From Panicum virgatum (taxonomy: Eukaryota > Streptophyta > Magnoliopsida > Poales > Poaceae), in NCBI RefSeq assembly GCF_016808335.1, contig NC_053148.1:749001-813000 (forward strand): a DNA stretch of 64,000 nucleotides. Direction: 5' to 3'. Positions 25,077 to 37,772 of this stretch are shown here, piece after piece. Made by a program: the position numbers and the translations under genes. The notes under the pieces are model-generated. The model had not been told where the DNA came from and did not search any database. It worked only from the letters and a program-made list of their open reading frames with translations. Every line of letters starts with the position of its first letter. Position 1 is the first letter of the stretch.

Positions 25077-25559
25077 CTTGTTGATAACGATTCTACAGTC
25101 CATATCAACATCAATAGAAGACCGCAGTTCGTCGATATCCCATACCATCTATGTATGCGCCTATGTGGAGCTTTAAAGTTTGAATTGTTTTTCATGAATC
25201 CTATTGCGAATTGAAATTGAGAAAAGCCAGTAAGTCGAGAGCACGTTCATTCAGCAGTTAGCAGGACACGCACAATTTTCTGGAAACAGCATCATGATAT
25301 TATTGTTCGAATCCAACCAGTTCATCAAAAGTTCATTCGAATCTCAACCAGAACCAGCCTGAACATGGATTCATAAGCCAATGCATTGGTACCACCATCA
25401 TACTTTTCTGGTCTACGAAAACAAAATTCCTGCAGTATGAAATTTAACACATGGAACGATGAACATATGGCAAGAGGCCTGATCTGTTCTATATCTATGT
25501 TTTACATCCACCAATAATACAACACGCTGAGGGAGGCACATAAGACCAAAGCCAAAGAA
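25077..25559. other. Spacer and 3' UTR of the BPA1-like gene
   Basis: The stretch nearest 25559 should be 3' UTR of the minus-strand gene. The remainder is spacer to the tRNA gene. Nothing else recognised. Confidence 0.5.
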
Positions 25560-28500
25560 TCATTGGATGGGCGTATACGAGTGCCCCCCAGAAGGCACCG
25601 AAGTCTTGTGCTGCTGCTCAGCAGCCATCTTCTCCTTTGTCATCGCCCCAACATCTGTGGCAGCCTTGGCAACTTTGTTGAATGCGTTGGTGACCCACGA
25701 TGCGCCGGTGAAGACGTACCTGTTTTTCATAATGGCCGATCCAGTGCTGCTCACCTTCTGCTCGGCGGCGGCAAAGGCGGACTTGGTCTTGTCAGAGACC
25801 TGGAACTTCTGGTCCATCTCCTTCACCTTCTCACTCACCATGGAAGTGCCTGTGGTGATCTTCTCACTCAGGCCGATTTTCTTGTCAATGGAGGCCACCT
25901 TGGCACCAGCTGTGGATGTGAAGCTGTGCTTCTCATCGAAAGCTTTGGCCTTGCTAACCGCGTCTTTGCCTAGGACGAAACCCTTAGCAAGCATAGTGCT
26001 AACAACATCCTCAGCCTTGTGGACAACGTTGTTGTCTCCACCAACTGGAACTCTGGTTCCACTCTGACAACAGAGTATAATGTTCAGTACATGTTATCCA
26101 CGAAATTTAGCAGGCAAACATACTGCAATTGTTCCTATATAACCACTAAAATAAAGAATTCCTTTATAGTCACTAAGAATACAATTCTGGGCAAACCATG
26201 GAATTAGCTCTGGTGCACGAAAAGTGCACTAGATAATTCTTGAAGGTGGCAGCAACTGCATGGCAAATAGATGAACATATGCAGCTCACCATTATACTTG
26301 GTCTGAGGGAACTTAATTCTTAGCAATACTGAATGAATCCTAGTTTGACACCTAATTGGTATCCCTTCAAATTTACCTAACAGAAGTACATATACTAATG
26401 GACTGTAAATGAAAATATCATAGGTTCAGCTTACCAATGCAACTAGAACTTGCAATGGTAGCCTGCTGCACCTATTCATTCGATTTGTAGTTAATAAGGA
26501 GATGTGTACCAATGCCCCTACATACAACAAACTAAAGTGGTGCAGTTTTGACGAGAAAAAACTCAGTTACCCATATATAAACACAGCATAATTGCATACT
26601 ATGTTCAATTCAGGATACAGCCTCACATAACCGATGTAACACTAAGAAGGTGAGCATATCATACCATTGGTGGAGCAGAGGCAGTAGGGGGTGGCTGATA
26701 TTCTGGAGCAGGTGCAATGATGACAGAAAGATCAACTATTGTGGCACCCTGTGACAATTTAGTCGAATGACATTGATGTAAGTATTCTAGGAGCAGAAAG
26801 CAATATATTGCAAGGACAAACAAAGTCCATGCAAAATGCAAATGCTGCTAAAAGGACTCGCTTTCTTTTAGGTGAAAAAAAGATCAGCGATAAACTTTCA
26901 TTTCTGAGGAAAGCATGCCGACTTTCATTTCTGAGGAAAGCATGCCATGGGAGGCTGGGAGCTATATTGTGATCAACCATAATCAGCAAACATAAAGATA
27001 ACTAGATAAGTGGATTTCAAATTCAAGAATGGTGACAGAAACTGGGTTTAGGAAACATAGCACATGTCAAAATGGTGATACTTCCACCAAGATTTTAAGT
27101 TACTTCTTCAATAGCATTAGAAACACCAAACGGCAAGGATTGATATATGCATGTTACAACAAAGAAATTAGAAGTTCAATTAAAGACAAAGGAATGGATT
27201 GAATAATAGAGGACAAAGTGGAAGTATGAGATCATAATTGTTCCAACAAGGCCTTCAATTACTCACCGAAAGAAGAAGTGCAGTCTCTGCACCTTGTGCA
27301 TCTTTGAAAGTCACATATGCAACTTGAGACCACTCATCACCACTGACAAAAAAGAGAGATGTAAACAGACAAGCTAATCAGGATGCTAGTTTTTAAAGGC
27401 ATATATGGGCATGAAAAGAGAAGGAGTGATCTAGTTGGATGAACTTTGCAAATTTTACAAACCTTTGCATCTCCACATGTTCAATATCTCCTGAAAAGGA
27501 AAAGAACTCCTTAATGTCTTGTACAGTTGCGCTAAGTGAGACGTTGGTGACCTTTACTGTCCTCACCTGTAGCAAATAAAGCATAAATATGAGTTCTGCA
27601 AGGAGCGCTGATGAATATGAAGCAAAGAATCGACAGTAATGGAGATAAAATGCATATTGTTTCTCTCAACATTTGATTTTTTTTGTTGATAATTTAAGCA
27701 TGAGCTTTTGCACTCAAATATGTCTACCATACGGAAAATGTGAAAATCAGACAATAAGCGTTAAATGGTATAAGAGGAAGATCTTATATCATCTAAAAAA
27801 CATTTCGTTCTCAATCATGGCACTGGCAGGCAAGCTTAGTAAATCTTAAAAAAGCTTTTAAGCTTATGAGGTAGGTTCATCAAGTATGACAGATTGTGGA
27901 ACATACAACATGCATAGACTTCTTTATGACTGGATGGAAATTAGGCTAATGTGATGCCCAATAAACCATGATGACTGCAGCTTGTCTGCTTTCGGCTTAT
28001 TTTGGCTTATTCTCTCTCACAGAACACTATTGAAACAGCCGAAATCAGCCGGCTTTTTACCAGCCAAAAGCAGCCAAAGCAAAAGCATTCTGCGCTAATT
28101 TACGCAGGCTTATAATGGTACAACGCCCAACACCTAGCATAAACCGAAAGCTTTCCCCGCGTGGGTACAGATTATGTCATCAAGCAGCCTGTCACCACTA
28201 ATCCCAATCAAGCAATTGCTGATCCAGAATCCACACACACACACACAGTCATTCATTCAAGGCATAAACCTGAGAGATTGCGAGATAAAATTGCTGGTGA
28301 ACGGAGCCTACCATCTAGACAGAATGCTTTTGCAATTGCAGAACCTGGTACTGGAACGACAGCAAGTCCTAAAACTGGGTGCAAATCACTATTCACAGCA
28401 TGCATGGATATCAACTAGCAAGCCCGCAATCGGCACAACATCTGGCGACCTCGAGTTGCATAGACGAGTAGGAGGGCCAACGCTGCCGTCACGCCCAGAT

Positions 28501-28766
28501 CCAACCAAACCCTAGCCCCAATCGGCAGCGAAGCTTGCCCCAGCAAACTGCTGCCGCGAAGCGACAGCAAACTCACCCCCACCAACCACGAGGCGGGTGG
28601 GGCGCGACTGTTGGCTCTAGAACAAAGTGGTCACGGACGCTCCCGCTCCAGCACACGGCCGGATCCAGCACCACCAGGCAGCCAGCCAAAAGGATTTGGG
28701 CCAGAGGGAGGGAGGGAGACTCACCGGCGCTGACACTGGGACCTCCACCGCCGCCGCCGCCGCCAT
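25560..28766 (-). CDS. BPA1-like RRM protein (binding partner of ACD11 family)
   Basis: Five exons on the minus strand: 28766-28725, 27566-27463, 27342-27267, 26748-26665 and 26063-25560. All introns are GT-AG (1158, 120, 518 and 601 bp), giving 269 residues. The ATG at 28766 starts a short Ala run encoded by a CCG/GCC repeat. Residues about 15-90 form an RRM with RNP2-like VKVTNV (18-23) and RNP1-like QVAYVTFK (55-62), followed by ALLLSGATIVDLSV. A Pro-rich linker leads to the helical, Lys/Ala-rich C-terminal half (HKAEDVVSTMLAKGF, FDEKH, KVASIDKKIGL, SAIMKNRYV). This order matches Arabidopsis BPA1-like proteins, which bind the sphingolipid-transfer protein ACD11 and affect cell death and defence. 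Family assignment is strong; the function in this species is inferred. Confidence 0.92.
26894..26946. repeat. Two tandem 27-bp units in BPA1-like intron 4 region
   Basis: ACTTTCATTTCTGAGGAAAG followed by CATGCC occurs twice with a period of 27 bp, within the intron between exons 3 and 4. Confidence 0.9.
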
Positions 28767-29230
28767 GGTTGGGGAGCCTGATTAGACGGTGATTAGGGAT
28801 TAGACTTGGGGTGCTAATAGGGAGGAGTGCCTGCGTGGCGGAAGGAAGAGAATGGAAGGGATTGACTACGCTAAGGATTGGATGAAGACGACGACGACTT
28901 GGTTGTTAAGGCAACGAAGAAGCCGAGAGACCAACACAAAAGCCCTATTACCAAAACCGCCGCCTATATTTTCTCTTTGGAAAAAGAAAAGAAAAGAAAA
29001 GAAAAGAAAAAAAAGCATTTCTTCATTTCGCAAAACATTTCCAAGAGATATAGTCTCCTTTTCCTACGTGGAAATTTTATTTTGATATTTGGAGGCGAAA
29101 TGGTCATGGATTTTCCTACTACAAGTAAAAAGTAGTAATACCATGGGTGGGATTATGTGTTTGTGATGGGTGGGATTGATCCTTAAGTATCATTAACAAA
29201 GTCAATGTCATTTTCGCAAAGTGTTGATGT
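28767..29230. promoter_or_regulatory. 5' region of the BPA1-like gene
   Basis: Upstream of the ATG on the minus strand. An (AAAAG)n tract lies at about 28981-29013. No convincing TATA box was chosen, so the start site is not placed. Confidence 0.4.
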
Positions 29231-29512
29231 CCCCTGTTTGGTTACAAGAACTTTTTCATAAGTTCCTGAGACTTTTAGGACTAAAAACCCAAACATGGGA
29301 GACTTTTTGGGACTAAAAACCTGGTAGGGGCTACCAAGAGGTGCTTTTTGGGACTTTTAGATCCAGATTCCACTCTACCCTTGCCCCTGGGTCCACCCAC
29401 CGCGAGTCCAGGCCACCCGTGACCCCCTCCCGCTCCCCCTCCCGATCCACGCCGTTGCGCCACCTGCGCCCCGCTCCACCTGCCTGCATCTCCACGCCGC
29501 CAACAGCGCCGC
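29231..29512. mobile_element. Left end of a TIR element split by the gypsy insertion
   Basis: Starts CCCCTGTTTGGTTACAAGAAC and continues with ACTTTTAGGACTAAAAA repeats. The matching inverted end lies at 57945-58011. Between the TIR and the gypsy insertion are about 150 bp of C-rich DNA, probably captured host sequence. GCCGC at 29508-29512 is the left target duplication of the gypsy element. Confidence 0.65.
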
Positions 29513-32500
29513 TGTGGCAGAACCGCCTAAATTATCCCGGCTCAAGTGCGTAAACCATCACCATAAAGGCAACATTAGCTTAAACGCACTTCAAACGGAA
29601 TAATTTTTGGTCTGTCGGGTAACGTCCCGATACAACCACCGATTCTCGGATCGAACAAGCATACCCCGCACGAAGGCGAGTTCAGAGATATTACAACCAC
29701 AATTTTACAACTCAGGCATAATAATGATTACAAACCAGTTAAACACATTATTACAAAGCCAACTTAAATAACAGTTATACAAGCTATGATTATAAGTTCA
29801 GAGTCTAAACAGCGGAAGATGAAACACGATGACTACAACACGTCGCAAAAGTATACCAAGCTAGCCCAAGCATGGTATCACTCGTCATAGTCATTGCCGG
29901 CCGAAGACGTATCCCATTCTACGGACCAGCCAGGAGGCAACGAGCAAGGATAGGTCAAGCTAGCGATCTGATCCTCAAAACTCATACCTGAAAAAGGGTT
30001 TCAACAGCAAGGCTGAGTATTCTAATACTCAGCAAGACTTAACCGTCAACGGGTATAAGTAGCCCACTTTAACTAGACTATGCAAGGTTTTGTGAGGCTC
30101 TGGTATTCCTTTTGCTGAAAAGCAATAAGAGTATGTCCTTACTTTCAAGTTTTAGCTTCAAGATTCTAGTTGATTAACCATTCTATGTAAGCAGCTACTA
30201 TCCAATCATGGTGGAACTTCTAAGCAAACATCAAGATTAATAAGAATATTGTTGCTCTTATTACTCTGTGTGGCAGATCAATTAAGCAGTCTCATTTCAT
30301 CATGAGAGGCGGACGATTCTGAATCGAAATTCAACCTTGCAAGGATAACCTAACACACACGTTTGGAACACCGTCGGGTCGTTACCAAACAACCGTTTGC
30401 CTTTCTTTCCGGCTCGTGGATAGGAACACTCTCCCCGACTACAGGGCTCCAAGGTCCACCCGTGCCCGGTCCACCCTTGTCCCTAGAAGTCGTAGTGTTG
30501 CGCAACATAAAATAAAACCTATCTCTAAGAGAGAGTGTCAGGTATATCCACTCCCCGGTCCAATCGGTTACTAGGCTTACCGCGTACCATATTTACGGCA
30601 TGTGGCTAGTACGTTCAAAAACTTAACCGGCACTACCACACACCGCGACCTTAGTAAGTTCATCAACACAGACGGGGTATCACATAAGGTCATGATATCG
30701 AACACAACCCCGTCCGTCGTCCTTATATTGATAACAGAAAGTAAACAATCAATTCCTATAAAGCTGCGAGTGACAGGCAATCACTCGACTTTTACCGGTC
30801 CTATAAGCTTAGCAATTATTCGAACTCAAGTCTAGTGTTCAGTACATAGGTTCCTAGGATCATGCATCTAGAGTTTCAACTCCTATGAACTGTAAATGCA
30901 CAAGTAAAATAATACAGTAAATGAAATTAATTTGAAGTATAGGTTGTGTCCGGGGCTTGCCTTCTCGGTAGTCGCTAACTATTTCAGCTCTAGGCTCTTC
31001 CGAACTTTGGTTCGGGGCTTCAGTTAGTTCCGCAGTGTTCACTTGAGCTTCGAGATCACCTCCGTCAGATTCCGGGATCAGCTCGTACGTCCTGTCCGAT
31101 AAGGCAGTCGTGTCTATATGAAATGCAAGAACAACATTACAAACAAACATGGGCAATCGTTTATAGAGTAGTTAAATAACAAATTTAACTACACAAGGCA
31201 TCATGATCAACAGCACAAAAGAAGTTAACTAACTTCATAAAATGAGTGGTGGTGATTTCCTATACGATTAAAACATGGTTTGTAAATAAATCAACAACTC
31301 AGAGTACAAATAGTAATAAAATCTACCAAAATTACACTAAACAGAACATGAACAAATTAATCTACCCTACAAAAATCATATCAAGACATGTAACCATTTA
31401 ATCACAATAAATCATTTATGCAGGCAACACCTAGTACAAGCTCGAATTATACAGATCAAAATAGATCAAAACAGAATCTCAAAATTTAACAGGAGAACTA
31501 CACAGGGATGATCTATCTACTGTGAATTTTTCATAATTTTATCTACACCGAAATAATTCTGAGAAAATAAATAAAACAGACAACAGATTAGCAAGATTTA
31601 TTTTTAGCCCCTGATATAGCCATGAACTAAGGCTCAAACTTCCTGGACAATCTAATATACTCTAGAAGAACACTCAGGAATATTTTCACGATTTATTAAG
31701 AACAGAAACTATTTACCATGATTAAAGTCTACTAAACAAAGATTAAAATCAAATAAATAGCTACACAAGAGAACTGATCATGAAATTTTTATAGCAAAGC
31801 TAGTGTAACAAGAGTAAACTACCACAAAAATTTCATAGCTATACCAGCTTTCAAGCATCAGATAAGAAAAAGAGTAAATAACTAGTATTTATAAACCTAG
31901 TAACACAAATCAAAATCTACAGCAAAAACTTGCAACTAAAGCCTAACATATTCTGGTTCTACTGCATAGAGCTCTTCAAGAGGATTCCAAAACATCAAGA
32001 TTTTCCATTTTACGAATTTTCTACGAATTGATCTAGAATTTCAAAGATCACAGCAAACTATTACAAACAAGTCCTTAGAGCACTATTCCTCTGAGTCTAG
32101 AGCTTCGCAGACAGCCCCCTGGGCTTTTCCAAATTCTAACACCGACGTCCCTGGCCGGGTCAGAGAGGGGAGGCGGGGTTTGACCGGCCGTTTCCCGGCG
32201 AGGGGCTCACCGGCGGCGAGGGTGGAGGGGTGCGTGAGCCTCACGGGTGCAAGGCGCACCTCTGGGTACTTGGAATCGAGGCTAGGGCGGTCGGAGGTGG
32301 GGTGTCGACGGCGAGCGGCGGCTTGCGGGCTCGGAGCACGGCGGCGGGGTAGTTCCGGTGAGGTTTGGGCGAGGGGAAGTGGCCTGGGAGCTGCGCTAGG
32401 ACGAGGCGGCGCTAATGGTGGGGGCTGTAGGGGTGGAGCGGGCCTGCAGTGGCGGCTCCGCGGCGGGGTGAGCTCGCCGGCGTTCCAGCGGGGGCGGCGG

Positions 32501-33340
32501 CGGTGTTCTGGGGTGTGGGAGCGAGGATAGAGCAAAGGGATGCACAAAATCGAGTCCTGGGATATGTGTAGTGCTCGGGCGCTCACTAAAAGAGGGCGGC
32601 GTGCTCTGCAGCGGCCGTTCCACGGCGGCGTCGCGGTGGCTGCCGTCGGGGTGGTTCTGGAAGCGGCGGGGCGCGTGGCAAGGGAAGAGGAGGGCCAGCG
32701 CGAGGCAACAGGAGGGGGAGGAGGTCGTCCGCGACGCGTGGGCGCCAGCGCACGGCGGAGTAATGGCCGGGAAAGCCGGGAAGGCGTCGGCGGGCGGCGC
32801 TGTCGGTGGCCGGCGACGAGAAGCAGAGCAGGGAGGGGAAGAAGGGGATAAGGGCGATTTTGCAATTTCCAAAAGTTCCAGGGACCTCTCTGTAAACAAG
32901 CAATAACTTTTAAACTAAAGCTCAAATGGAAAAGTGCCCAACATGAAAGTTGTTCAACTTTTCAAGATCTACAACTTTGATGTTGTGCAAAAATTTATTT
33001 GACCAAAGATTCAAGAGCTAAAATTAAAATCATTGAAGAGATTTTAAATTCTAGGAAATTTGTCTTTTTCAACGCAAAATCACTTCAAATGTAGACTTAC
33101 AAGCAAAAATGACTACCATGCATTAAATGCACTGAAATTTTGCACAAACACCCTCCATAAAAGCTATAAACACAAATAACTATATAAAGGACCTTGCATA
33201 AAATCATAATTACACATATAACCTTTCATAATTACAAAAAGATCCTTTTTAAGCATTTTAAGCACAAGATGCATATCAACAAACACAATTACTGTGCAGA
33301 CACCTATTTAAATTACTGAGCAAACACCCGGGGTGTTACA
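29513..33340 (-). repeat. 3' LTR of the gypsy element (3,828 bp)
   Basis: On the minus strand it runs from TGTAACACCCCGGGTG to ...TTCTGCCACA. The LTR is unusually long. A GC-rich block (32100-32850) produces long overlapping frames on both strands that are not genes. Compared with the 5' LTR it carries 241 extra bases at 32092-32332. Confidence 0.93.
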
Positions 33341-33352
33341 ACCTTCCCCCCT
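33341..33352 (-). other. Polypurine tract of the gypsy element
   Basis: The minus strand reads TAGGGGGGAAGGT directly before the 3' LTR. The pol stop codon TAG (33353-33351) lies at its upstream edge. Confidence 0.8.
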
Positions 33353-36155
33353 AAAAGGAATCTCGTCCCAAGATTACAGGAAGAAAAGGATGCAAAGACT
33401 TGGTACCTGGATTGGTTCTAAGAAAGTCGGGAAAGTTTCTTTCGAGAAAATTTTCAGTTTCCCAAGTAGCTTCTTCTACAGTATGCTGATTCCACTGGAT
33501 TTTGTACATTTTAACTTTCTCCCTTCCAGTACTTCTTTCTTTTGTGTCAAGAATCTTGATTGGATACTCCGTATAAGATAGATCGGATTCAATCTCAATA
33601 TTCTGTGGTTCAATGATTTCAGTAGGTACCCTGGTGCACTTCCGAAGTTGTGATACATGGAAGACATCATGAACGGCGGCCAACTGAGAAGGAAGACGAA
33701 GTCGGTAGGCAACGGGTCCACAAGTTTCGATGATTTCAAATGGTCCGATGTATCGGGGTGCTAATTTCCCTTTTACGCCAAAGCGTTGAATACCTTTAGT
33801 AGGAGATACTCGCAAATATACGAAGTTCCCTACCTCGAACTGTAAAGGATCTCTTCTTTTGTCTGCATAACTTTTCTGTCTTGATTGAGCTGTTTTAAGA
33901 TTAACCTGGATAACTCTGACTTGCTCCTCTGCCTCAGAGACTAAATCTGGCCCAAAAATTTTGCGTTCCCCTGCTTGTGACCAATTCAAAGGAGTTCGAC
34001 ACCTTCGACCGTATAATGCTTCAAATGGTGCCATTTGCAAGCTGGATTGATAGCTGTTATTGTATGAAAACTCTGCCAGTGCTAAGCACTTAACCCAATT
34101 CTTGCCATATTGAATAACACATGCCCTCAATATGTCTTCAAGGATTTGATTGATTCGTTCCGTTTGCCCATCTGTTTGTGGATGATAAGCTGAACTACGA
34201 ATCAATTTTGTTCCAAGGGATTCTTGCATTTGCTCCCAGAAACGTGCAATAAACTGAGGCCCACGATCAGAAATAATCGTCTTTGGAATTCCATGTAAAC
34301 GAACAATCTGATCGAGATAAATCTCTGCGTACCTCTTGGCAGAATAAGTGGTGTGTACAGGAATAAAATGAGCGGTCTTGGTGAGTCTATCAACGATTAC
34401 CCAAACAGAATCATGCTTATGAGGAGTAGTGGGTAAACCAACGATAAAATCCATACTGATGTCCTCCCATTTCCAGGATGGAATAGATAAAGGTTGGAGA
34501 GTACCAGCTACTTTCAAGTGACTAGCTTTAACTCTTTGACAAACATCACATTCAGAAACGTATCTGGCGATTTCTCTTTTCATTCGAGTCCACCAGAAAT
34601 TTTGTTTGAGATCATGGTACATCTTGGTACCACCGGGATGAATCGAAAACTTCGATAGATGTGCTTCATCAAGGATTTGCTTTCTAAGCTGAGGATCCTT
34701 AGGTACAACCAGTCGAGATTCAAACCATAGAACTCCTCTATGATCCACTCGGAAACATTTATACTTTGCTTCTCCCTGTGATAACTTTTCCTTGATGACC
34801 TTGATACCCTCATCATGTAATTGTCCCATGATGATTCTATCATGAAGTGTAGGCTCAATCGATATATGGTTCACACTTCCTTGAGGTACCATTTCCAGGT
34901 TCAACTTCATCATTTCCTGGCATAGAGTTTCATTGAATGGTTCTACAGATAGACAATGGCATTGTGACTTGCGGCTGAGTGCATCCGCAACCACATTAGC
35001 CTTTCCTGGATGATAGTGCACTTCTAGATCATAATCCTTTATCAACTCCAGCCAGCGTCTCTGTCTCATGTTGAGATCAGTTTGAGTGAAGATATATTTG
35101 AGGCTCTTATGGTCAGTGTAAACATTACAGTGAGTTCCCATAAGATGATGTCTCCACATCTTAAGAGCGTGAATGACAGCTGCTAACTCTAGATCATGGG
35201 TTGGATAATTCTTCTCATGATCCCGGAGAGCTCTTGATGCATAAGAAATAACCCGGTTGTCCTGCATAAGCACACAACCAAGTCCCGTACCCGAAGCATC
35301 ACAATAGACATCAAAAGGTTTGGTATTGTCCGGTGTAGACAATACTGGAGCGGTAGTTAATCTTGCTTTGAGAGTTTGGAAAGCTTCTTCACACTTATCA
35401 TTCCAAACAAACTTCACTCCCTTCTTCAATAACTCCGTCATAGGCTTGGCTATTCTGGAGAAATCAGTAATGAACCGACGATAATATCCAGCTAAACCAA
35501 GAAAACTGCGAATTTGATGAACTGAAATAGGAGATTCCCAATCCATCACTTCTTGTACTTTAGTTGGATCAACAGATATACCATCACTGGAGATAGTGTG
35601 ACCTAAGAATTTCACACGGTCCAACCAAAATTCACACTTGGAGAATTTGGCATAAAGATGATGATCTCGTAATCGTTGAAGAACGATACGCAAATGCTCA
35701 GCATGATCTTCTTCATTCTTGGAGTAGATCAAAATATCGTCAATGAAAACCACGACGAATTTATCCAGCTCCGGCATGAAGACTGAATTCATCAAGTACA
35801 TAAAATATGCTGGGGCGTTGGTAAGACCAAAAGACATGACCAGATACTCATAGAGTCCATATCTGGTTGAGAAAGCTGTCTTTGGAATATCACAAGGCCT
35901 GATCTTTATTTGGTGGTAGCCAGAACGAAGATCGATTTTAGAGAAAACCTTGGCTCCAGCCAACTGATCAAACAGAATATCAATGCGGGGAAGAGGATAC
36001 TTGTTTTTAATAGTGACCGCATTGAGTGGTCGATAATCAACACATAGCCTCAAGCTGTTGTCCTTCTTCTTCACAAACAGGGCTGGACATCCCCAGGGTG
36101 AAGAACTGGGACGTATAAAGCCCTTGTCAAGAAGGTCTTGGAGTTGGACTTTCAA
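33351..36155 (-). pseudogene. pol: gypsy pol: RT, RNase H, integrase, chromodomain-like tail
   Basis: One uninterrupted frame of about 934 codons, but with no ATG at its start: it begins out of frame with gag-protease, so it is cut off by a frameshift near 36170. RT has [11 protein letters not shown] and the FIDD catalytic box (about residues 137-140). RNase H has [21 protein letters not shown] and VADALSR. Integrase has the H-H-C-C zinc region ending CDVCQRVK, then the D (MDFIVGLP), D (ISDRGPQF) and E (GQTERINQ) residues. The tail [20 protein letters not shown] resembles a chromodomain, which in chromoviruses guides integration to heterochromatin. All catalytic residues look intact. Confidence 0.93.
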
Positions 36156-37772
36156 TTCTGCTAACTCATTTGAGGCATTCGGTACGACCTCTTAGAAATA
36201 GGGGCGGTACCGGGTTGAAATTCGATAACAAACTCGATGTCCCTATCAGGAGGCATTCCAGGTAAATCCTCTGGAAATACATCCGCATACTCCCACACAA
36301 TAGGGATATCTTCAAGTTTAATTTCTTTTGCGGCATAAGCACAAGAGTTAATGCACTCTCGTTGTGGTAGATAGAGTATGGTGGCTCCTTGATGTGGTGA
36401 ATCTATCTCAATAGCTCGGGAAGAGATATCTAACAGTACTTTATGTTTAGTCATCCAATCCATGCCCAGAATAATATCCATGCCTTCTAAATTCAACAAA
36501 ATCAAATCTGTCTTTATCACTTTACTACCCAACTTAAGAGGTACATGTGTAGTGATTTGATTGGAAGCTATCTTCCCACCAGGAGTTGTTATCATAAAAG
36601 ATCCCTTAGTATGACAAAAGTCCAATCCTACTCTTGCTCCAAATTTGGCACTTATAAAACTATGCGTTGCACCAGAATCAAATAATATAACTGCGGGTTT
36701 ATTGTGGATAGAGAAAGTACCCGTCATAACTGGTGCTCCTGCTGGAAGGTCTGCAAGAGTAGTGAAATTAACTCGCCCTTGCCGGACTTGCACCATTTGC
36801 CTCTTGCCCTTGCCCTTGTTGTTGTTGTTGTTGTTCTGATTAGAGTTTTGCCCTGAATTATTCCTTCTGGGTTGTGGACAATTCTTGGCAAAATGAGAAG
36901 CACTGCCGCAGTTGAAACATCGATTATTACTATTCCCACTATTGAACTGTGGGGCATTCGGCCTCGGGCTAAATTGCTGTTGTTGCTGCTGAGGCACTGG
37001 AGGTCTGAATCCTCCTTGTTGCTGAGGCGGCCTAAAGACAAACCTACCCACTGGGGCACTTCTTTGTGGAGGCCTAGGTGGAGTATTTTGCACCAGGCGA
37101 TACCTCGGTGGCTGGGCACTCGAGGGTCCTGTTGGTGCCTTCCGCTTTTTCTCAGCACGATGTGCAGCAATACAATCTTCCTGTGTAATAGCCATATTAA
37201 CCAGCTCATTATAGGTATTGGGCTGAACCAAGTTTAAACGTTCCTTGAGCTTAGTATTGAGGCCACGACGGAAACGATCACGTTTCTTGGCATCAGTATC
37301 AGCATGGTGGCCCGCATACTGGCACATATGATTGAAGGTCTGTGCATATTGTAGAATAGTGCGGGTTCCCTGATCTAGAGCCAAGAATTCATTCAACTTT
37401 CTTTCAATTAGTCCATCCGGAATATGATGTGATCTGAAGGCTGTTCTGAATTCCTCCCAAGATATGATATGTTTAGCAGGCTGCATCGCACAATAATTAT
37501 CCCACCATATACGTGCAGGACCACGCAGCTGTTGGGCGGCAAAGGGGGCCTTGTTTGCATCAACACACGGTACTGCTAACAAAGCAAACTTGGAATTGAT
37601 TGTACGGAGCCAAGCATCGGCATCCAATGGGTCATCAGCTTTGCTGAACAGCGGAGGTTGGGTACCAAAGAATTCCTGGTAACCCGCTGGTTGGGCCTCC
37701 CTTCCTCCATACTGTTGGCGGGGCTGATTTTGTTGCCCTTGGACTAGCTGGCGAAGCAACTCTGTTTGCATG

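Noticed and set aside
27975..28095. MITE in intron 1 of the BPA1-like gene (repeated AGCCAAA/GGCTTATTTTGG motifs)
   Set aside because: Inverted ends and target duplication could not be fixed by eye.
32083..32925. Long minus-strand frames in the gypsy 3' LTR (and copy at 55666-56289), up to 280 codons
   Set aside because: They overlap other long frames on both strands in a GC-rich LTR block, have Pro/Arg-rich low-complexity translations, and are cut by the 241-bp deletion in the other LTR.
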